DNA of 21,780 nucleotides from Collinsella sp. Its GTDB lineage: Bacteria > Actinomycetota > Coriobacteriia > Coriobacteriales > Coriobacteriaceae. Positions 1 through 6,863 of the stretch are shown piece after piece. The stretch lies in NCBI GenBank assembly GCA_019419625.1, contig DXZO01000036.1, positions 1 to 21,780 on the forward strand, written 5' to 3'. Both the position numbers and the translations under genes were made by a program. The notes below the pieces were generated by a model that ran no database searches, had not been told where the DNA came from, and saw only the letters and a program-made list of their open reading frames with translations. Each line of letters begins with the position of its first letter. The first letter of the stretch is position 1.

Positions 1-66
1 GTTCAACGGTGCGGAGGGCATTTCCTCCGTACCAATCTCAAACAGGAAATCCTTAGCGTCTGCCAT
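1..66 (-). CDS. glyS: Glycyl-tRNA synthetase beta subunit, N-terminal fragment (cut by window edge)
   Basis: Only the first 22 codons are in the window. They read MADAKDFLFEIGTEEMPSAP and then LN, which is the conserved N-terminus of the beta subunit of the heterotetrameric bacterial glycyl-tRNA synthetase. This subunit binds and recognises tRNA(Gly). The ATG lies only 3 nt after the glyQ stop codon, and an AGGTGG-type Shine-Dalgarno sits 8 nt upstream inside the glyQ end. The two subunits are therefore almost certainly co-transcribed and translated in step. The rest of the gene continues past position 1. Confidence 0.9.
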   Translation of the reverse strand, partial: MADAKDFLFEIGTEEMPSAPLN

Positions 67-69
67 GGC

Positions 70-981
70 TTACGCCACCTCGCCTTCCTGGTCGGCATTC
101 TCGTTGACTCCGGCGACCTCGGCCATGTAGGCCTCGCAGCACGCCTTAGCGACGGCGCGGACGCGCAGGATGTAGTTGGCACGCTCGACCGCGGACAGGG
201 CACCGCGGGCATCGAGCAGGTTGAAAGCGTGGCTGCACTTCATGACGCAGTCGTATGCGGGCAGCGGCAACTTGCGCTCAAGGCATGAGTGGCACTCGGC
301 CTCGTAGTCGTCAAACTTCTGACGCATCATCTCGACGTTGGCGACCTCAAAGTTGTAGGCGCTGAACTCGCGCTCGTTCTCCAGGAACACGTCGCCATAA
401 GTCATAGGCGTGCCGTCGGGCAGATAGCTCCACACCAGGTCGTAGACGGAGTTGACGCCCTGGGCGTACATGGCGATGCGCTCCAGGCCATAAGTGATCT
501 CGACGGGCACGGGGTCGACCTCGATGCCGCCCACCTGCTGGAAGTACGTAAACTGCGTGACCTCCATGCCGTTGAGCCAGACCTCCCAGCCAAGGCCCCA
601 AGCGCCGAGCGTCGGGCTCTCCCAGTCGTCCTCGACAAAACGGACGTCATGGTCGTTGGGGTCCAGGCCAATGGCAGCCAGCGAACCCAGGTAGAGCTCC
701 TGGGCGTTGACCGGCGAGGGCTTGATGAGCACCTGGAACTGATAGTAGTGCTGCATGCGGTTGGGATTCTCGCCGTAGCGGCCGTCGGCGGGACGGCGGC
801 AAGGCTGCGCATAGCAGGTGCGCCACTCGGAGGGACCGAGCGAGCGCAGCGTGGTCGCGGTATGGAAGGTACCGGCACCGACCTCGGAGTCATAGGGCTG
901 CATAATGACGCAGCCCTGCTCGCCCCAGTACTGCTGGAGGCGCAGGATGATGTCTTGGAAGGAAAGCGATGAAGCGTTCAT
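70..981 (-). CDS. glyQ: Glycyl-tRNA synthetase alpha subunit
   Basis: This is the class II catalytic alpha subunit, which activates glycine with ATP and charges tRNA(Gly) in the cytoplasm together with the beta subunit (glyS). The 303-residue protein has the usual family length and carries hallmark stretches: FQDIILRLQQYWGEQGC near residue 8, AQPCRRPADGRYGENPNRMQ around residues 58-77, and FTYFQQVGG further on. The start is ATG at 979-981; a GAGGGG element lies 11 nt upstream. It is the sixth gene of the rpsP operon, separated from lepB by 59 bp. A T-box leader would not fit in that gap and none is visible. Confidence 0.97.
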   Translation of the reverse strand: MNASSLSFQDIILRLQQYWGEQGCVIMQPYDSEVGAGTFHTATTLRSLGPSEWRTCYAQPCRRPADGRYGENPNRMQHYYQFQVLIKPSPVNAQELYLGSLAAIGLDPNDHDVRFVEDDWESPTLGAWGLGWEVWLNGMEVTQFTYFQQVGGIEVDPVPVEITYGLERIAMYAQGVNSVYDLVWSYLPDGTPMTYGDVFLENEREFSAYNFEVANVEMMRQKFDDYEAECHSCLERKLPLPAYDCVMKCSHAFNLLDARGALSAVERANYILRVRAVAKACCEAYMAEVAGVNENADQEGEVA

Positions 982-1040
982 GCCTCTAATATCCCCTCGT
1001 CGAAACGATTACACGGTTAGGTACTGTACTATAGCGGTTT

Positions 1041-1604
1041 TTAGTCGATAGCGCCGATGCGGTTGAGCGGCCAGTAGCGCACAAGCGCCACGGCGATCAA
1101 ATCAGAGCGATCGACGGGGCCAAAGTAACGCGAGTCGGCAGAGTTTTCGCGGTTGTCGCCCATCACCCACACGCACCCGTCGGGAACGGTGTAGGGATAG
1201 CTTACGTGAGCGCCGGGCGCTTGGACCGAAAGCGGCCAGCTCATGCCCGTCGTATAGTCCTCGTCGAGCGCTTGGCCGTCAACGACCACCTTGCCGTCCT
1301 GCAGGTCGACCGTCTGACCGGCCGTGGCAATAACGCGCTTGACAAGAACATCATGCTCGGAGGTGCCATCGGGGTTGTGAAACACCACGATATCGCCTTG
1401 GCTGACGGGCTGACCGAGCTCGAGGCTCACCTTTTGCGCCAGGATCTGGTCGCCAATCTCGATCGTGTCCTCCATAGAACCGGTAGGCACCACAAAGGGT
1501 TCGACCACAAACGAGCGAATCAGGAAGGTGGCGACCAGTGCGATCGCGACGACCGCGATCCACTCAAACGCACCCTTTAGCACGGAATGCTGCGAAGGAA
1601 CCAT
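1041..1604 (-). CDS. lepB: Signal peptidase I
   Basis: This is a membrane serine protease that removes signal peptides from exported proteins on the outer face of the cytoplasmic membrane. Counting from the ATG at 1604, the 187-residue protein has one N-terminal membrane anchor (about residues 10-29). The nucleophile is Ser43 in PTGSMEDT, the general-base Lys is Lys89 in LVKRVIATAG, and the conserved box GDNRENSADSRYFG lies at about 149-162. This is the short Gram-positive type of the family. An in-frame GTG at 1610 overlaps the trmD stop, but the GAGGAG Shine-Dalgarno covers that GTG and is spaced correctly (5 nt) for the ATG, so the ATG is preferred. The gene follows trmD by 2 nt. Confidence 0.95.
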   Translation of the reverse strand: MVPSQHSVLKGAFEWIAVVAIALVATFLIRSFVVEPFVVPTGSMEDTIEIGDQILAQKVSLELGQPVSQGDIVVFHNPDGTSEHDVLVKRVIATAGQTVDLQDGKVVVDGQALDEDYTTGMSWPLSVQAPGAHVSYPYTVPDGCVWVMGDNRENSADSRYFGPVDRSDLIAVALVRYWPLNRIGAID

Positions 1605-1606
1605 TC

Positions 1607-2365
1607 TCACTCCTCGCTCTGCGAATACGACGCGTCCAGGATCTCTTGCGCGTATGCGCGCTCCCCGGGCGTAAGCCGCGCCGTCTCGATCAGGTCGGGA
1701 CGCCAGCGGCAGGTGCGCTCGATGGCATTCTTACGGCGCCAGGCGTCAACCTTGGCATGGTCACCGCTCACGAGCACCGGCGGCACGCCCTCGCCGTTGA
1801 ACTCGGCGGGACGGGTGTACTGCGCATACTCGAGCAGGCCACCGTCCTCGGCAGTCGAGAACGACTCATCGACGTTGCTCATCTCGTCACCAAGGGCGCC
1901 GGGAATCAGACGCACGACGGCGTCGGCAACGACCATAGCGGGAAGCTCGCCGCCCGTAAGCACGTAGTCGCCGATCGACAGACGCTCGTCGGCATACGCA
2001 TACGCGCGCTCGTCGACGCCCTCGTAGCGGCTGCATACAAACAGCAGACGCTCGCTTTTGAGCAGGCGCTCGGCCACATGCTGCGTAAAGGGTTCGCCGC
2101 AGGGCGTAAAGAACACCACCGTCGGCTTGGGACCCTCGGAGCTAATAGCCTCGATGGCCTCTGCGATAGGCTCGACCTTCATGAGCATGCCCTGCCCGCC
2201 GCCATACGGCTCGTCATCAACGGTGCGATGGCGGTCGTGCGTCCAGTCACGCAGGTTATAGGCCTTAAAATCAAAAAGGCCGGCCTTACGGGCGCGACCC
2301 AAGATCGACGTGGACATGACGGGCTCAAACATCTCGGGAAAGACCGAAAGGGTCTCGATCAACAT
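1607..2365 (-). CDS. trmD: tRNA (guanine-N1)-methyltransferase TrmD
   Basis: It uses S-adenosylmethionine to methylate G37 of tRNAs with G36, which prevents +1 frameshifting. The 252-residue protein is full length and belongs to the SPOUT trefoil-knot class. Visible signatures are EPYGGGQGMLMK (about 52-63), CSRYEGVDER (111-120), SIGDYVLTGGELP (130-142) and YAQYTRP, followed by VPPVLVSGDHAKVDAWRR. The loop that usually reads EDSF, with the presumed general-base Asp (Asp169 in E. coli), reads VDESF at residues 165-169. The expected Asp is therefore a Glu with an Asp just before it. The ATG at 2365 has a GGGAGG site 5 nt upstream. It lies 10 nt after rimM; rplS (L19), which usually follows trmD, is absent. 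Confidence 0.97.
   Translation of the reverse strand: MLIETLSVFPEMFEPVMSTSILGRARKAGLFDFKAYNLRDWTHDRHRTVDDEPYGGGQGMLMKVEPIAEAIEAISSEGPKPTVVFFTPCGEPFTQHVAERLLKSERLLFVCSRYEGVDERAYAYADERLSIGDYVLTGGELPAMVVADAVVRLIPGALGDEMSNVDESFSTAEDGGLLEYAQYTRPAEFNGEGVPPVLVSGDHAKVDAWRRKNAIERTCRWRPDLIETARLTPGERAYAQEILDASYSQSEE
1610..1615 (-). promoter_or_regulatory. Ribosome-binding site deciding the lepB start
   Basis: GAGGAG on the minus strand, lying within the last codons of trmD. It is 5 nt from the ATG at 1602-1604, but it overlaps the alternative GTG at 1608-1610. This argues for the ATG as the lepB start. Confidence 0.6.
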
Positions 2366-2375
2366 GTTTTCCTCC

Positions 2376-2897
2376 CTACTTGTCCATATCGATCAAACCG
2401 TCCATAACATGGACGGAAATTGTCCCCTGATCGGGAAGATCGAGCACAACCTGCTCGATCACGGGAATCAGCACCTCGCCGTACCGATCGCCCTCGACAA
2501 CCCAAACATCGTTGGCGGGCGTCGACATGATCTCGGCAATCGCGCCGAGCGAGCCAAAGCGCTCGTCGACCACCTCGCGACCCATCAGGTCGGTATAGGC
2601 GGCGTCGAGCGAATCGAGCTCAAAGTCGTCACGATTTGCCAGCACGTAGCATCCCGTGATGCCCTCGGCGGCCGTCAAGTCGTCAATGCCCTCAAACGAG
2701 ACCAGATCGCCATCGCCCGTATCGGTGACGGATGTGACCGTGCAAAAACGGTCGCGCTTAAGCGCCGGCGGCGTCAAGGCGACGCGCATACCCGGCGTCA
2801 ATACAGAAGGAAGCCCCCGCAGCGGCTGCGCGAGGACCTCCCCCTTCCTTCCGTGCGGCTTGACCACACGGGCGATATTTTTGTACTGGGACCTCAA
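2376..2897 (-). CDS. rimM: 16S rRNA processing / 30S maturation factor RimM
   Basis: RimM assists late assembly of the 30S head, binding the S19 region and helping 16S maturation. The 173-residue protein has the two-domain family layout. The N-terminal barrel shows ARVVKPHGRKGEV at about 9-21, and the C-terminal PRC barrel shows NDVWVV and GEVLIPVIEQVV. The only start codon that fits the frame is a TTG at 2895-2897, 4 nt after the khpA stop; upstream the frame runs into a stop before any other start. The ribosome-binding site is weak (AGGA very close to the TTG), so translation may depend on coupling to khpA. Its position between khpA and trmD is the classic order. Confidence 0.95.
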   Translation of the reverse strand: MRSQYKNIARVVKPHGRKGEVLAQPLRGLPSVLTPGMRVALTPPALKRDRFCTVTSVTDTGDGDLVSFEGIDDLTAAEGITGCYVLANRDDFELDSLDAAYTDLMGREVVDERFGSLGAIAEIMSTPANDVWVVEGDRYGEVLIPVIEQVVLDLPDQGTISVHVMDGLIDMDK

Positions 2898-2901
2898 GGT
2901 C

Positions 2902-3186
2902 CTAGCCCAGAACCTCTACCTCGACTGCAGTGTCGAGGCGAGCGGCCAGTGCACGGGCGAGCGTGCGAATGGCCTTGATGGTACGGCCACGACGGCCGAT
3001 GACCTTAGCGACGTCATCCTCGGCAACCGAAACCTCAATCGTGGAGGCGTCGTCACCATCGATGACTTCAAGGCTCACGGAATCCGGGTCGTCGACGATC
3101 TGAACAACGAGATATTCGACGAGATCGGCGATGCGATCTGAGAGCATTGCCTCACCCTCGAGCTGTGCAGCGTCAACCTCAGGCAC
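2902..3186 (-). CDS. khpA: KH-domain RNA-binding protein KhpA
   Basis: A small single-KH RNA-binding protein of the YlqC/KhpA family, encoded between rpsP and rimM as in many Gram-positives. In pneumococcus KhpA pairs with KhpB and affects cell elongation and division. The GXXG loop that grips RNA is GRRG within KVIGRRGRTIKAIRTLARA near residues 61-79. The GTG start at 3186 gives 94 residues. The last rpsP codons supply a GAGGAG site 6 nt upstream, so this start is well placed. An ATG 13 codons later would give the more usual length near 80 residues and cannot be excluded. The gene lies 3 nt after rpsP. Confidence 0.9.
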   Translation of the reverse strand: MPEVDAAQLEGEAMLSDRIADLVEYLVVQIVDDPDSVSLEVIDGDDASTIEVSVAEDDVAKVIGRRGRTIKAIRTLARALAARLDTAVEVEVLG

Positions 3187-3189
3187 GAT

Positions 3190-3531
3190 TTACTCCTCGG
3201 CGCCCTCAGCGGCTTCAGCGGCAGCCTTAGCGGCCTCGGCCTCTTTGGCGAGCTGCTTCTTGGACTTCTTGACGACGGTCTCGGTCTTCTCGCCCTCGTT
3301 GGCGGCCTTGACCAGAGCAGCGACAGCGTCGGTGAGCTGAGCGCCCTTGGACTGCCAGTCAGCGATCTTCTCAAGATCGAGGTTGATGGTCTTGGGGGCG
3401 GTCATCGGGTTGTAGCGGCCAACCTCCTCGATGATACGACCGTCACGCGGGGCGCGGGAATCGGCGACGACGACACGGTAGTACGGACGCTTCTTAGCGC
3501 CGTGACGAGCAAGGCGAATCTTGACTGCCAA
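3190..3531 (-). CDS. rpsP: 30S ribosomal protein S16
   Basis: A structural 30S subunit protein needed for assembly. The core starts (M)AVKIRLARHGAKKRPYYRVVV and continues with RIIEEVGRYNPM, both textbook S16. The start is a TTG at 3529-3531 with a perfect GGAGGAG 6 nt upstream. A longer reading frame beginning at another TTG (3567) would add 12 residues not seen in the family and lacks such a site. The 113-residue product is longer than the E. coli protein (82 residues) because of a C-terminal Lys/Ala/Glu-rich tail of about 35 residues ending AAEAAEGAEE. It is the first gene of the operon, behind the promoter at 3588-3616. Confidence 0.96.
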   Translation of the reverse strand: MAVKIRLARHGAKKRPYYRVVVADSRAPRDGRIIEEVGRYNPMTAPKTINLDLEKIADWQSKGAQLTDAVAALVKAANEGEKTETVVKKSKKQLAKEAEAAKAAAEAAEGAEE

Positions 3532-3537
3532 AGGAAA

Positions 3538-3544
3538 CTCCTCC
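3538..3544 (-). promoter_or_regulatory. Strong ribosome-binding site fixing the TTG start of rpsP
   Basis: GGAGGAG on the minus strand, 6 nt before the TTG at 3531. It decides the rpsP start against an upstream in-frame TTG. Confidence 0.8.
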
Positions 3545-3550
3545 AACCAA

Positions 3551-3565
3551 GCAGCTTTAGGCTGC
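3551..3565 (-). other. Small hairpin in the rpsP leader
   Basis: GCAGC-CTAAA-GCTGC on the minus strand forms a 5-bp stem with a 5-nt loop, 6 nt upstream of the rpsP ribosome-binding site and inside the predicted 5' leader. It may influence translation or RNA stability. There is no direct evidence of function, and a 5-bp stem could occur by chance. Confidence 0.35.
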
Positions 3566-3587
3566 AACTACAAACAAACAGTTGAAT

Positions 3588-3616
3588 ATAATACGCCATC
3601 GACGCGGGCAGGTGAA
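3588..3616 (-). promoter_or_regulatory. Sigma-70-type promoter of the rpsP-glyS operon
   Basis: On the minus strand, TTCACC (3611-3616) and TATTAT (3588-3593) are separated by exactly 17 nt. They match 4/6 and 5/6 of the consensus. The predicted transcript start near 3581 gives a leader of about 50 nt before the rpsP TTG. No other gene lies upstream on this strand, so this is the likely main promoter of the seven-gene operon. Confidence 0.7.
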
Positions 3617-3720
3617 GTCCGTGAGACCAACTTCTTCGGTGTAGTCGAAGGCAAATCCATATCTTAGACAAGAATTCGCGATTTGCAAGCACATCCACGC
3701 ACCCCACATGGGCTGCGCGG

Positions 3721-3726
3721 TATACT
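3721..3726 (+). promoter_or_regulatory. Putative -10 element of dinB, implying a leaderless mRNA
   Basis: TATACT ends 6 nt before the dinB ATG (3733), so a start point 7 nt downstream would coincide with the start codon. There is no purine-rich ribosome-binding site upstream of the ATG, which fits a leaderless transcript. No good -35 hexamer is seen 16-19 nt upstream, so confidence is limited. Confidence 0.4.
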
Positions 3727-3732
3727 CATGCC

Positions 3733-4986
3733 ATGAAAAGACGCGAACATACATACGGTTATGAGGATGCTGCGGGCGTCACGCCGCCGCCCTGGACGGG
3801 ACCGGCGGTGGGGCTCATGGATCTCGATGCGTTTTTTGCGAGCGTGGAGATGCTCGACCATCCCGAGTGGCGCGGCAAGCCGCTCATCGTGGGTGGCGAT
3901 GCGGATTCCCGCGGCGTTGTGTCCACCTGCTCATACGAGGCACGTCGCTTTGGCGTGCACTCCGCCATGCCCTCGGCCGAGGCACAGCGCCTCTGTCCGC
4001 AGGCCATTTGGACGCATGGGCATTTCGATCGCTACCACGAGGTCAGCGCTCAGGTCATGTCGATTCTCGCCAATGAGACCCCACGCGTTGAGCGCGTATC
4101 CATCGACGAAGCCTTTATCGATATCACACCGGGTCGCTTTGCACCCGAAGACCCGCTGCTGGTTGCGCGGCGTATAAGCGACCGCGTGGCAGCGTTGGGA
4201 GTGACCTGCTCCATTGGCGTGGGCTGCAACAAGACGGTCGCAAAGATCGCAAGCGAGCGGGACAAGCCGTTTGGGCTGACCATCGTGCGCCCCGGAACCG
4301 AGCAGCGCTTTTTGGCCGCGCTGCCGGTATCCGCCATGAGCGGCATCGGGCGCTCGGCTGAGGAGCGGCTGCGCCGCATGCGCATCTACACGCTCGGCGA
4401 GCTGTCACGCGCACCGGAATCCACCCTGGCCTCTATTTTTGGTGTCAACGGCGAACGCATGCGCCAGCGTGCGCTGGGACTCGAAACCTCCGAAGTCACG
4501 AGCCTCGATGAGGAGCGCGAGGTCAAGTCGGTCAGCAATGAACGCACCTTTGCGAAAGATTTGACAGAGCGTGGGGACATCGAAGCGGCGATTGCGCTGT
4601 TGGGCGAGTCAGTGGGACGCCGTCTGCGCCGTCAAGGACTAACGGGCGCCACGGTGACGCTCAAACTCAAGTATGCGTATGGAAGCGGTCGCTCGGCACA
4701 GCGCCGGCTTCCGCATCCGACCGACGATGAGAACATCTTTGTGACGGTGGCGCTCGAGCTGCTCGACAACATCTGGCAGGAAGGCATGCACGTGCGCCTG
4801 GCAGGCATCGGCATGAGCGACTTCGACCATCAGGGCGGCATCCAGACCGACCTGTTCTGCGAAATTGACGACCGCGGAGCTCAATCGAGCGACCGTCGCG
4901 ATCTCTCCGTCGCTATCGACGCCGTCCGAGATAAGTTCGGCGACACCGCCCTATCCTTCGGCCGCCAATCCCGCTTCAACGATTAG
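3733..4986 (+). CDS. dinB: DNA polymerase IV (Y-family translesion polymerase)
   Basis: An error-prone polymerase that copies past lesions in DNA. The 417-residue protein has the full Y-family palm, fingers, thumb and little-finger layout. Metal ligands are Asp30 in LMDLDAFFASVE and Asp125/Glu126 in VSIDEAFID; the steric-gate position is Phe35. Further signatures are TCSYEARRFGV, SIGVGCNKTVAKIASERDKP and the helix-hairpin-helix stretch MSGIGRS. QTDLF at 371-375 fits the beta-clamp binding motif (QxxLF). About 24 residues precede the usual family start, but later in-frame starts would cut into the first strand. It is the only plus-strand gene, divergent from rpsP. No convincing LexA box (CGAAC-N4-GTTCG type) is visible, so SOS control is not shown. 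Confidence 0.95.
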   Translation: MKRREHTYGYEDAAGVTPPPWTGPAVGLMDLDAFFASVEMLDHPEWRGKPLIVGGDADSRGVVSTCSYEARRFGVHSAMPSAEAQRLCPQAIWTHGHFDRYHEVSAQVMSILANETPRVERVSIDEAFIDITPGRFAPEDPLLVARRISDRVAALGVTCSIGVGCNKTVAKIASERDKPFGLTIVRPGTEQRFLAALPVSAMSGIGRSAEERLRRMRIYTLGELSRAPESTLASIFGVNGERMRQRALGLETSEVTSLDEEREVKSVSNERTFAKDLTERGDIEAAIALLGESVGRRLRRQGLTGATVTLKLKYAYGSGRSAQRRLPHPTDDENIFVTVALELLDNIWQEGMHVRLAGIGMSDFDHQGGIQTDLFCEIDDRGAQSSDRRDLSVAIDAVRDKFGDTALSFGRQSRFND

Positions 4987-4996
4987 TCCCTATGGC

Positions 4997-5034
4997 AAAA
5001 AGCCGGGCAGCTGCAAATGGTGCAACTGCCCGGC
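4997..5034 (-). terminator. Intrinsic terminator of the obgE-rsfS operon
   Basis: On the minus strand a 14-bp stem (GCCGGGCAGTTGCA paired with TGCAGCTGCCCGGC, one G-U) with a 5-nt loop is followed by TTTTT. The arms are at 5002-5015 and 5021-5034 and the U tract at 4997-5001. It lies 44 nt after the rsfS stop. In the dinB direction there is no T run after the hairpin, so it should terminate leftward transcription only. Confidence 0.9.
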
Positions 5035-5078
5035 GTGCGGTTGAGGGTAGCTAAAAAAGCCCCGTCCCAAATGAGCTA

Positions 5079-5534
5079 CTAGAGGAGGTCGAGGGGAAGC
5101 TGGGGGGCGTCGCCCCAGAGCTTTTCGAGGCGGTAGAACTCTCGCGCCTCGGGAGTGAAGACATGGATGACAACCGAACCGTAGTCCATAAGGATCCAGG
5201 TCTTCTGCTCGCGACCCTCGATGGAGAACGGATGCTCGCCGCAAGCCTCGGCGACCTTCTCCTCGATCTCGTCAACGATCGAATCGACCTGGCGGTTGTT
5301 GGTGCCGGTAGCGAGGACAAAGTAGTCGCACACATCGGAAAGCTCAGTCAGGTCGAGCACCTGAACGTCCTCGCCTTTCTTGTCGTAGGCGGCCTGCGCG
5401 GCGGCGCGGGCGACATCCTCGGCGGCGACACCGCTCGCGGACAGTGAGGCGGCAGTGCGGTCGGACGTGGCAGCGAAACTCTTGTGCTCCACACCTTCAT
5501 GAATCTGCTCGTCGGTCATGGTCTCGTCGGCCAT
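5079..5534 (-). CDS. rsfS: Ribosomal silencing factor RsfS
   Basis: RsfS binds L14 and blocks joining of ribosomal subunits when nutrients are short. The family core runs from about residue 40 to the end: DVQVLDLTELSDVCDYFVLATGTNNRQVDSI, then WILMDYGSVVIHVFTPEAREFYRLEKLWGDA, which matches RsfS/YbeB/Iojap. At 151 residues it is longer than the usual 105-120, with an N-terminal stretch of about 40 residues of unclear purpose. The ATG at 5534 has AAAGAGG 6 nt upstream, so the extension appears to be translated. It is the last gene of the obgE operon, 27 nt after yqeK and 44 nt before the terminator. Confidence 0.95.
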   Translation of the reverse strand: MADETMTDEQIHEGVEHKSFAATSDRTAASLSASGVAAEDVARAAAQAAYDKKGEDVQVLDLTELSDVCDYFVLATGTNNRQVDSIVDEIEEKVAEACGEHPFSIEGREQKTWILMDYGSVVIHVFTPEAREFYRLEKLWGDAPQLPLDLL

Positions 5535-5561
5535 GGAATACCTCTTTCTAGACAGCCCGAG

Positions 5562-6170
5562 CTAGCGCAGCTGGGCGTAATGGTTGTAAATCGTAATAGC
5601 CGTGGGATAAAGATAACGCCCGGTCTGGATCACATAGACCAGACCCTGCGCAAAACAGGAGAAGAACAACTCGTCGAGCGAGGACTTCCCCACCATCTTG
5701 CGCAGCGCATGGGCATAGTCACCGTGACGGTTAGGCTCGATGGCATCGGCCACAAAGACCACCATATCGAGCGGCGTCATGTCGCAAGCGCCCACGGTGT
5801 GACGGTCGACAGCCTGAAAGACCGCCGGCGACAGCTCGGGAAAAAGCTGCGGAAGCTCATAGGCGGCAACCGGGCCATGCAAAAGCGGCGTCGCGGCAGA
5901 CGGAGAGCCGGCAATCTTAATGCCATAGTGCAGAGCGCGCGTGACCAGCTCGTCGTCGGAGAGCACCTTGTCCCAGTCATGGATCAGGCCGGCGGCAGCA
6001 GCATCAAAGCGGTCGACACCGTACACCTCGGCTAGGTGCAACGCAGTCTCGGCAACCCCGAGCGAATGCACGTAGCGCTTACGCTTATCCTTCATGCGCA
6101 CATCGAGCAACTCGTGGATACGCGTCAAGAGCGCGCACTCGTCGCCCTCAAACTGATCTTCTACCGACAA
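5562..6170 (-). CDS. yqeK: HD-domain hydrolase YqeK, probable Ap4A (symmetrical) hydrolase
   Basis: YqeK proteins are metal-dependent HD-domain enzymes that split diadenosine tetraphosphate into ADP; the assignment here is by family. Metal-binding residues can be seen in order: His35 in YVHSLGVAE, His64-Asp65 in LIHDWDK, a His in LLHGPVAAY, a His in VDRHTVG, and Asp in VFVADAIEPNR. The 202 residues are near the usual length (about 190). The start is a TTG at 6168-6170 with GGGGGAG 4 nt upstream; the next in-frame ATG (Met26) would remove the first helix. It lies 12 nt after nadD and 27 nt before rsfS, the standard nadD-yqeK-rsfS order. Confidence 0.93.
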   Translation of the reverse strand: MSVEDQFEGDECALLTRIHELLDVRMKDKRKRYVHSLGVAETALHLAEVYGVDRFDAAAAGLIHDWDKVLSDDELVTRALHYGIKIAGSPSAATPLLHGPVAAYELPQLFPELSPAVFQAVDRHTVGACDMTPLDMVVFVADAIEPNRHGDYAHALRKMVGKSSLDELFFSCFAQGLVYVIQTGRYLYPTAITIYNHYAQLR

Positions 6171-6182
6171 CGTTCTCCCCCA

Positions 6183-6860
6183 TCACTCAAAATCGTCTTG
6201 CCCAAGATCGGCATACAGGCCGCGTTTACGGATATAGCCGAGCACGGACTCGCTCGTAAGATAGCGCACGCTCATGCCGCGGGCAACCCGCTTGCGAATG
6301 TTGGTCGAGCTAATCGCCAGCGCCGGAATCTGAATATAGCGCACGTCGAATGGCAGCCCCGATTCCTTAATCCGCGCCCGGGCCGTATCAATATCAAAGC
6401 CGGGACGCGTCGCAGCAATAAAGGTTGCCAGTTCGGCAATCTCATCTGCATTGTGCCAGGTCACAATATCAATAATCGCATCAGCACCCGTAATAAAGTA
6501 AAGCTTCACCTGTGGCGGGTAAAACTCGCGAAGGGCACGCAGCGTATCGGCTGTATAGGTAACACCGGCACGATCGATCTCGAACCGGCTCGCCAGAAAA
6601 GCCGGGTTCGCCGCTGTCGCGAGGACCGTCATGGCATAACGGTCCTCAGCAGGCGTCACCGGTTTGTCGAGCTTAAAGGCAGGCGAGCCCGCAGGCATAA
6701 AGAGCACGGCGTCCAAGTCAAGGGACTCACGCGCCTGTTCAGCGGTTACCAAGTGCCCGTAATGAATCGGATCAAAGGTGCCGCCCATAATGCCAAGCCG
6801 AAACTCGTGCCCATCCTTGATGGGTAGCTCGGGCAGACCGATTCCACCGCGCAGCGACAT
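6183..6860 (-). CDS. nadD: Nicotinate-nucleotide adenylyltransferase
   Basis: It transfers AMP from ATP to nicotinate mononucleotide, making deamido-NAD in NAD synthesis. The nucleotidyltransferase signature GGTFDPIHYGHL is at residues 26-37 and the second motif SSTNIRKR is near the C-terminus. FITGADAIIDIVTWHNADEI is also typical. The 225-residue protein has about 20 more N-terminal residues than most NadDs. The ATG at 6860 is 3 nt after the obgE stop, with GAGGGCGAG in the end of obgE as ribosome-binding site. Genes on both sides (obgE, yqeK) fit the usual gene order. Confidence 0.96.
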   Translation of the reverse strand: MSLRGGIGLPELPIKDGHEFRLGIMGGTFDPIHYGHLVTAEQARESLDLDAVLFMPAGSPAFKLDKPVTPAEDRYAMTVLATAANPAFLASRFEIDRAGVTYTADTLRALREFYPPQVKLYFITGADAIIDIVTWHNADEIAELATFIAATRPGFDIDTARARIKESGLPFDVRYIQIPALAISSTNIRKRVARGMSVRYLTSESVLGYIRKRGLYADLGQDDFE

Positions 6861-6863
6861 GGC

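Noticed and set aside
982..1040. A T-box riboswitch or own promoter for glyQS
   Set aside because: The 59-bp gap is too short for a T-box. TATAGT is present on the minus strand but has no -35 partner at the right distance.
3661..3688. A second promoter for rpsP (TTGCAA-N16-TAAGAT, minus strand)
   Set aside because: Both hexamers match only 4/6 and the spacing is short; the promoter at 3588-3616 is better placed. Not excluded, but too weak to list.
3532..3732. A small gene or RNA in the rpsP-dinB gap
   Set aside because: Short frames here have no ribosome-binding site and no recognisable product; no tRNA or other RNA fold was seen beyond the promoter elements and a small leader hairpin.
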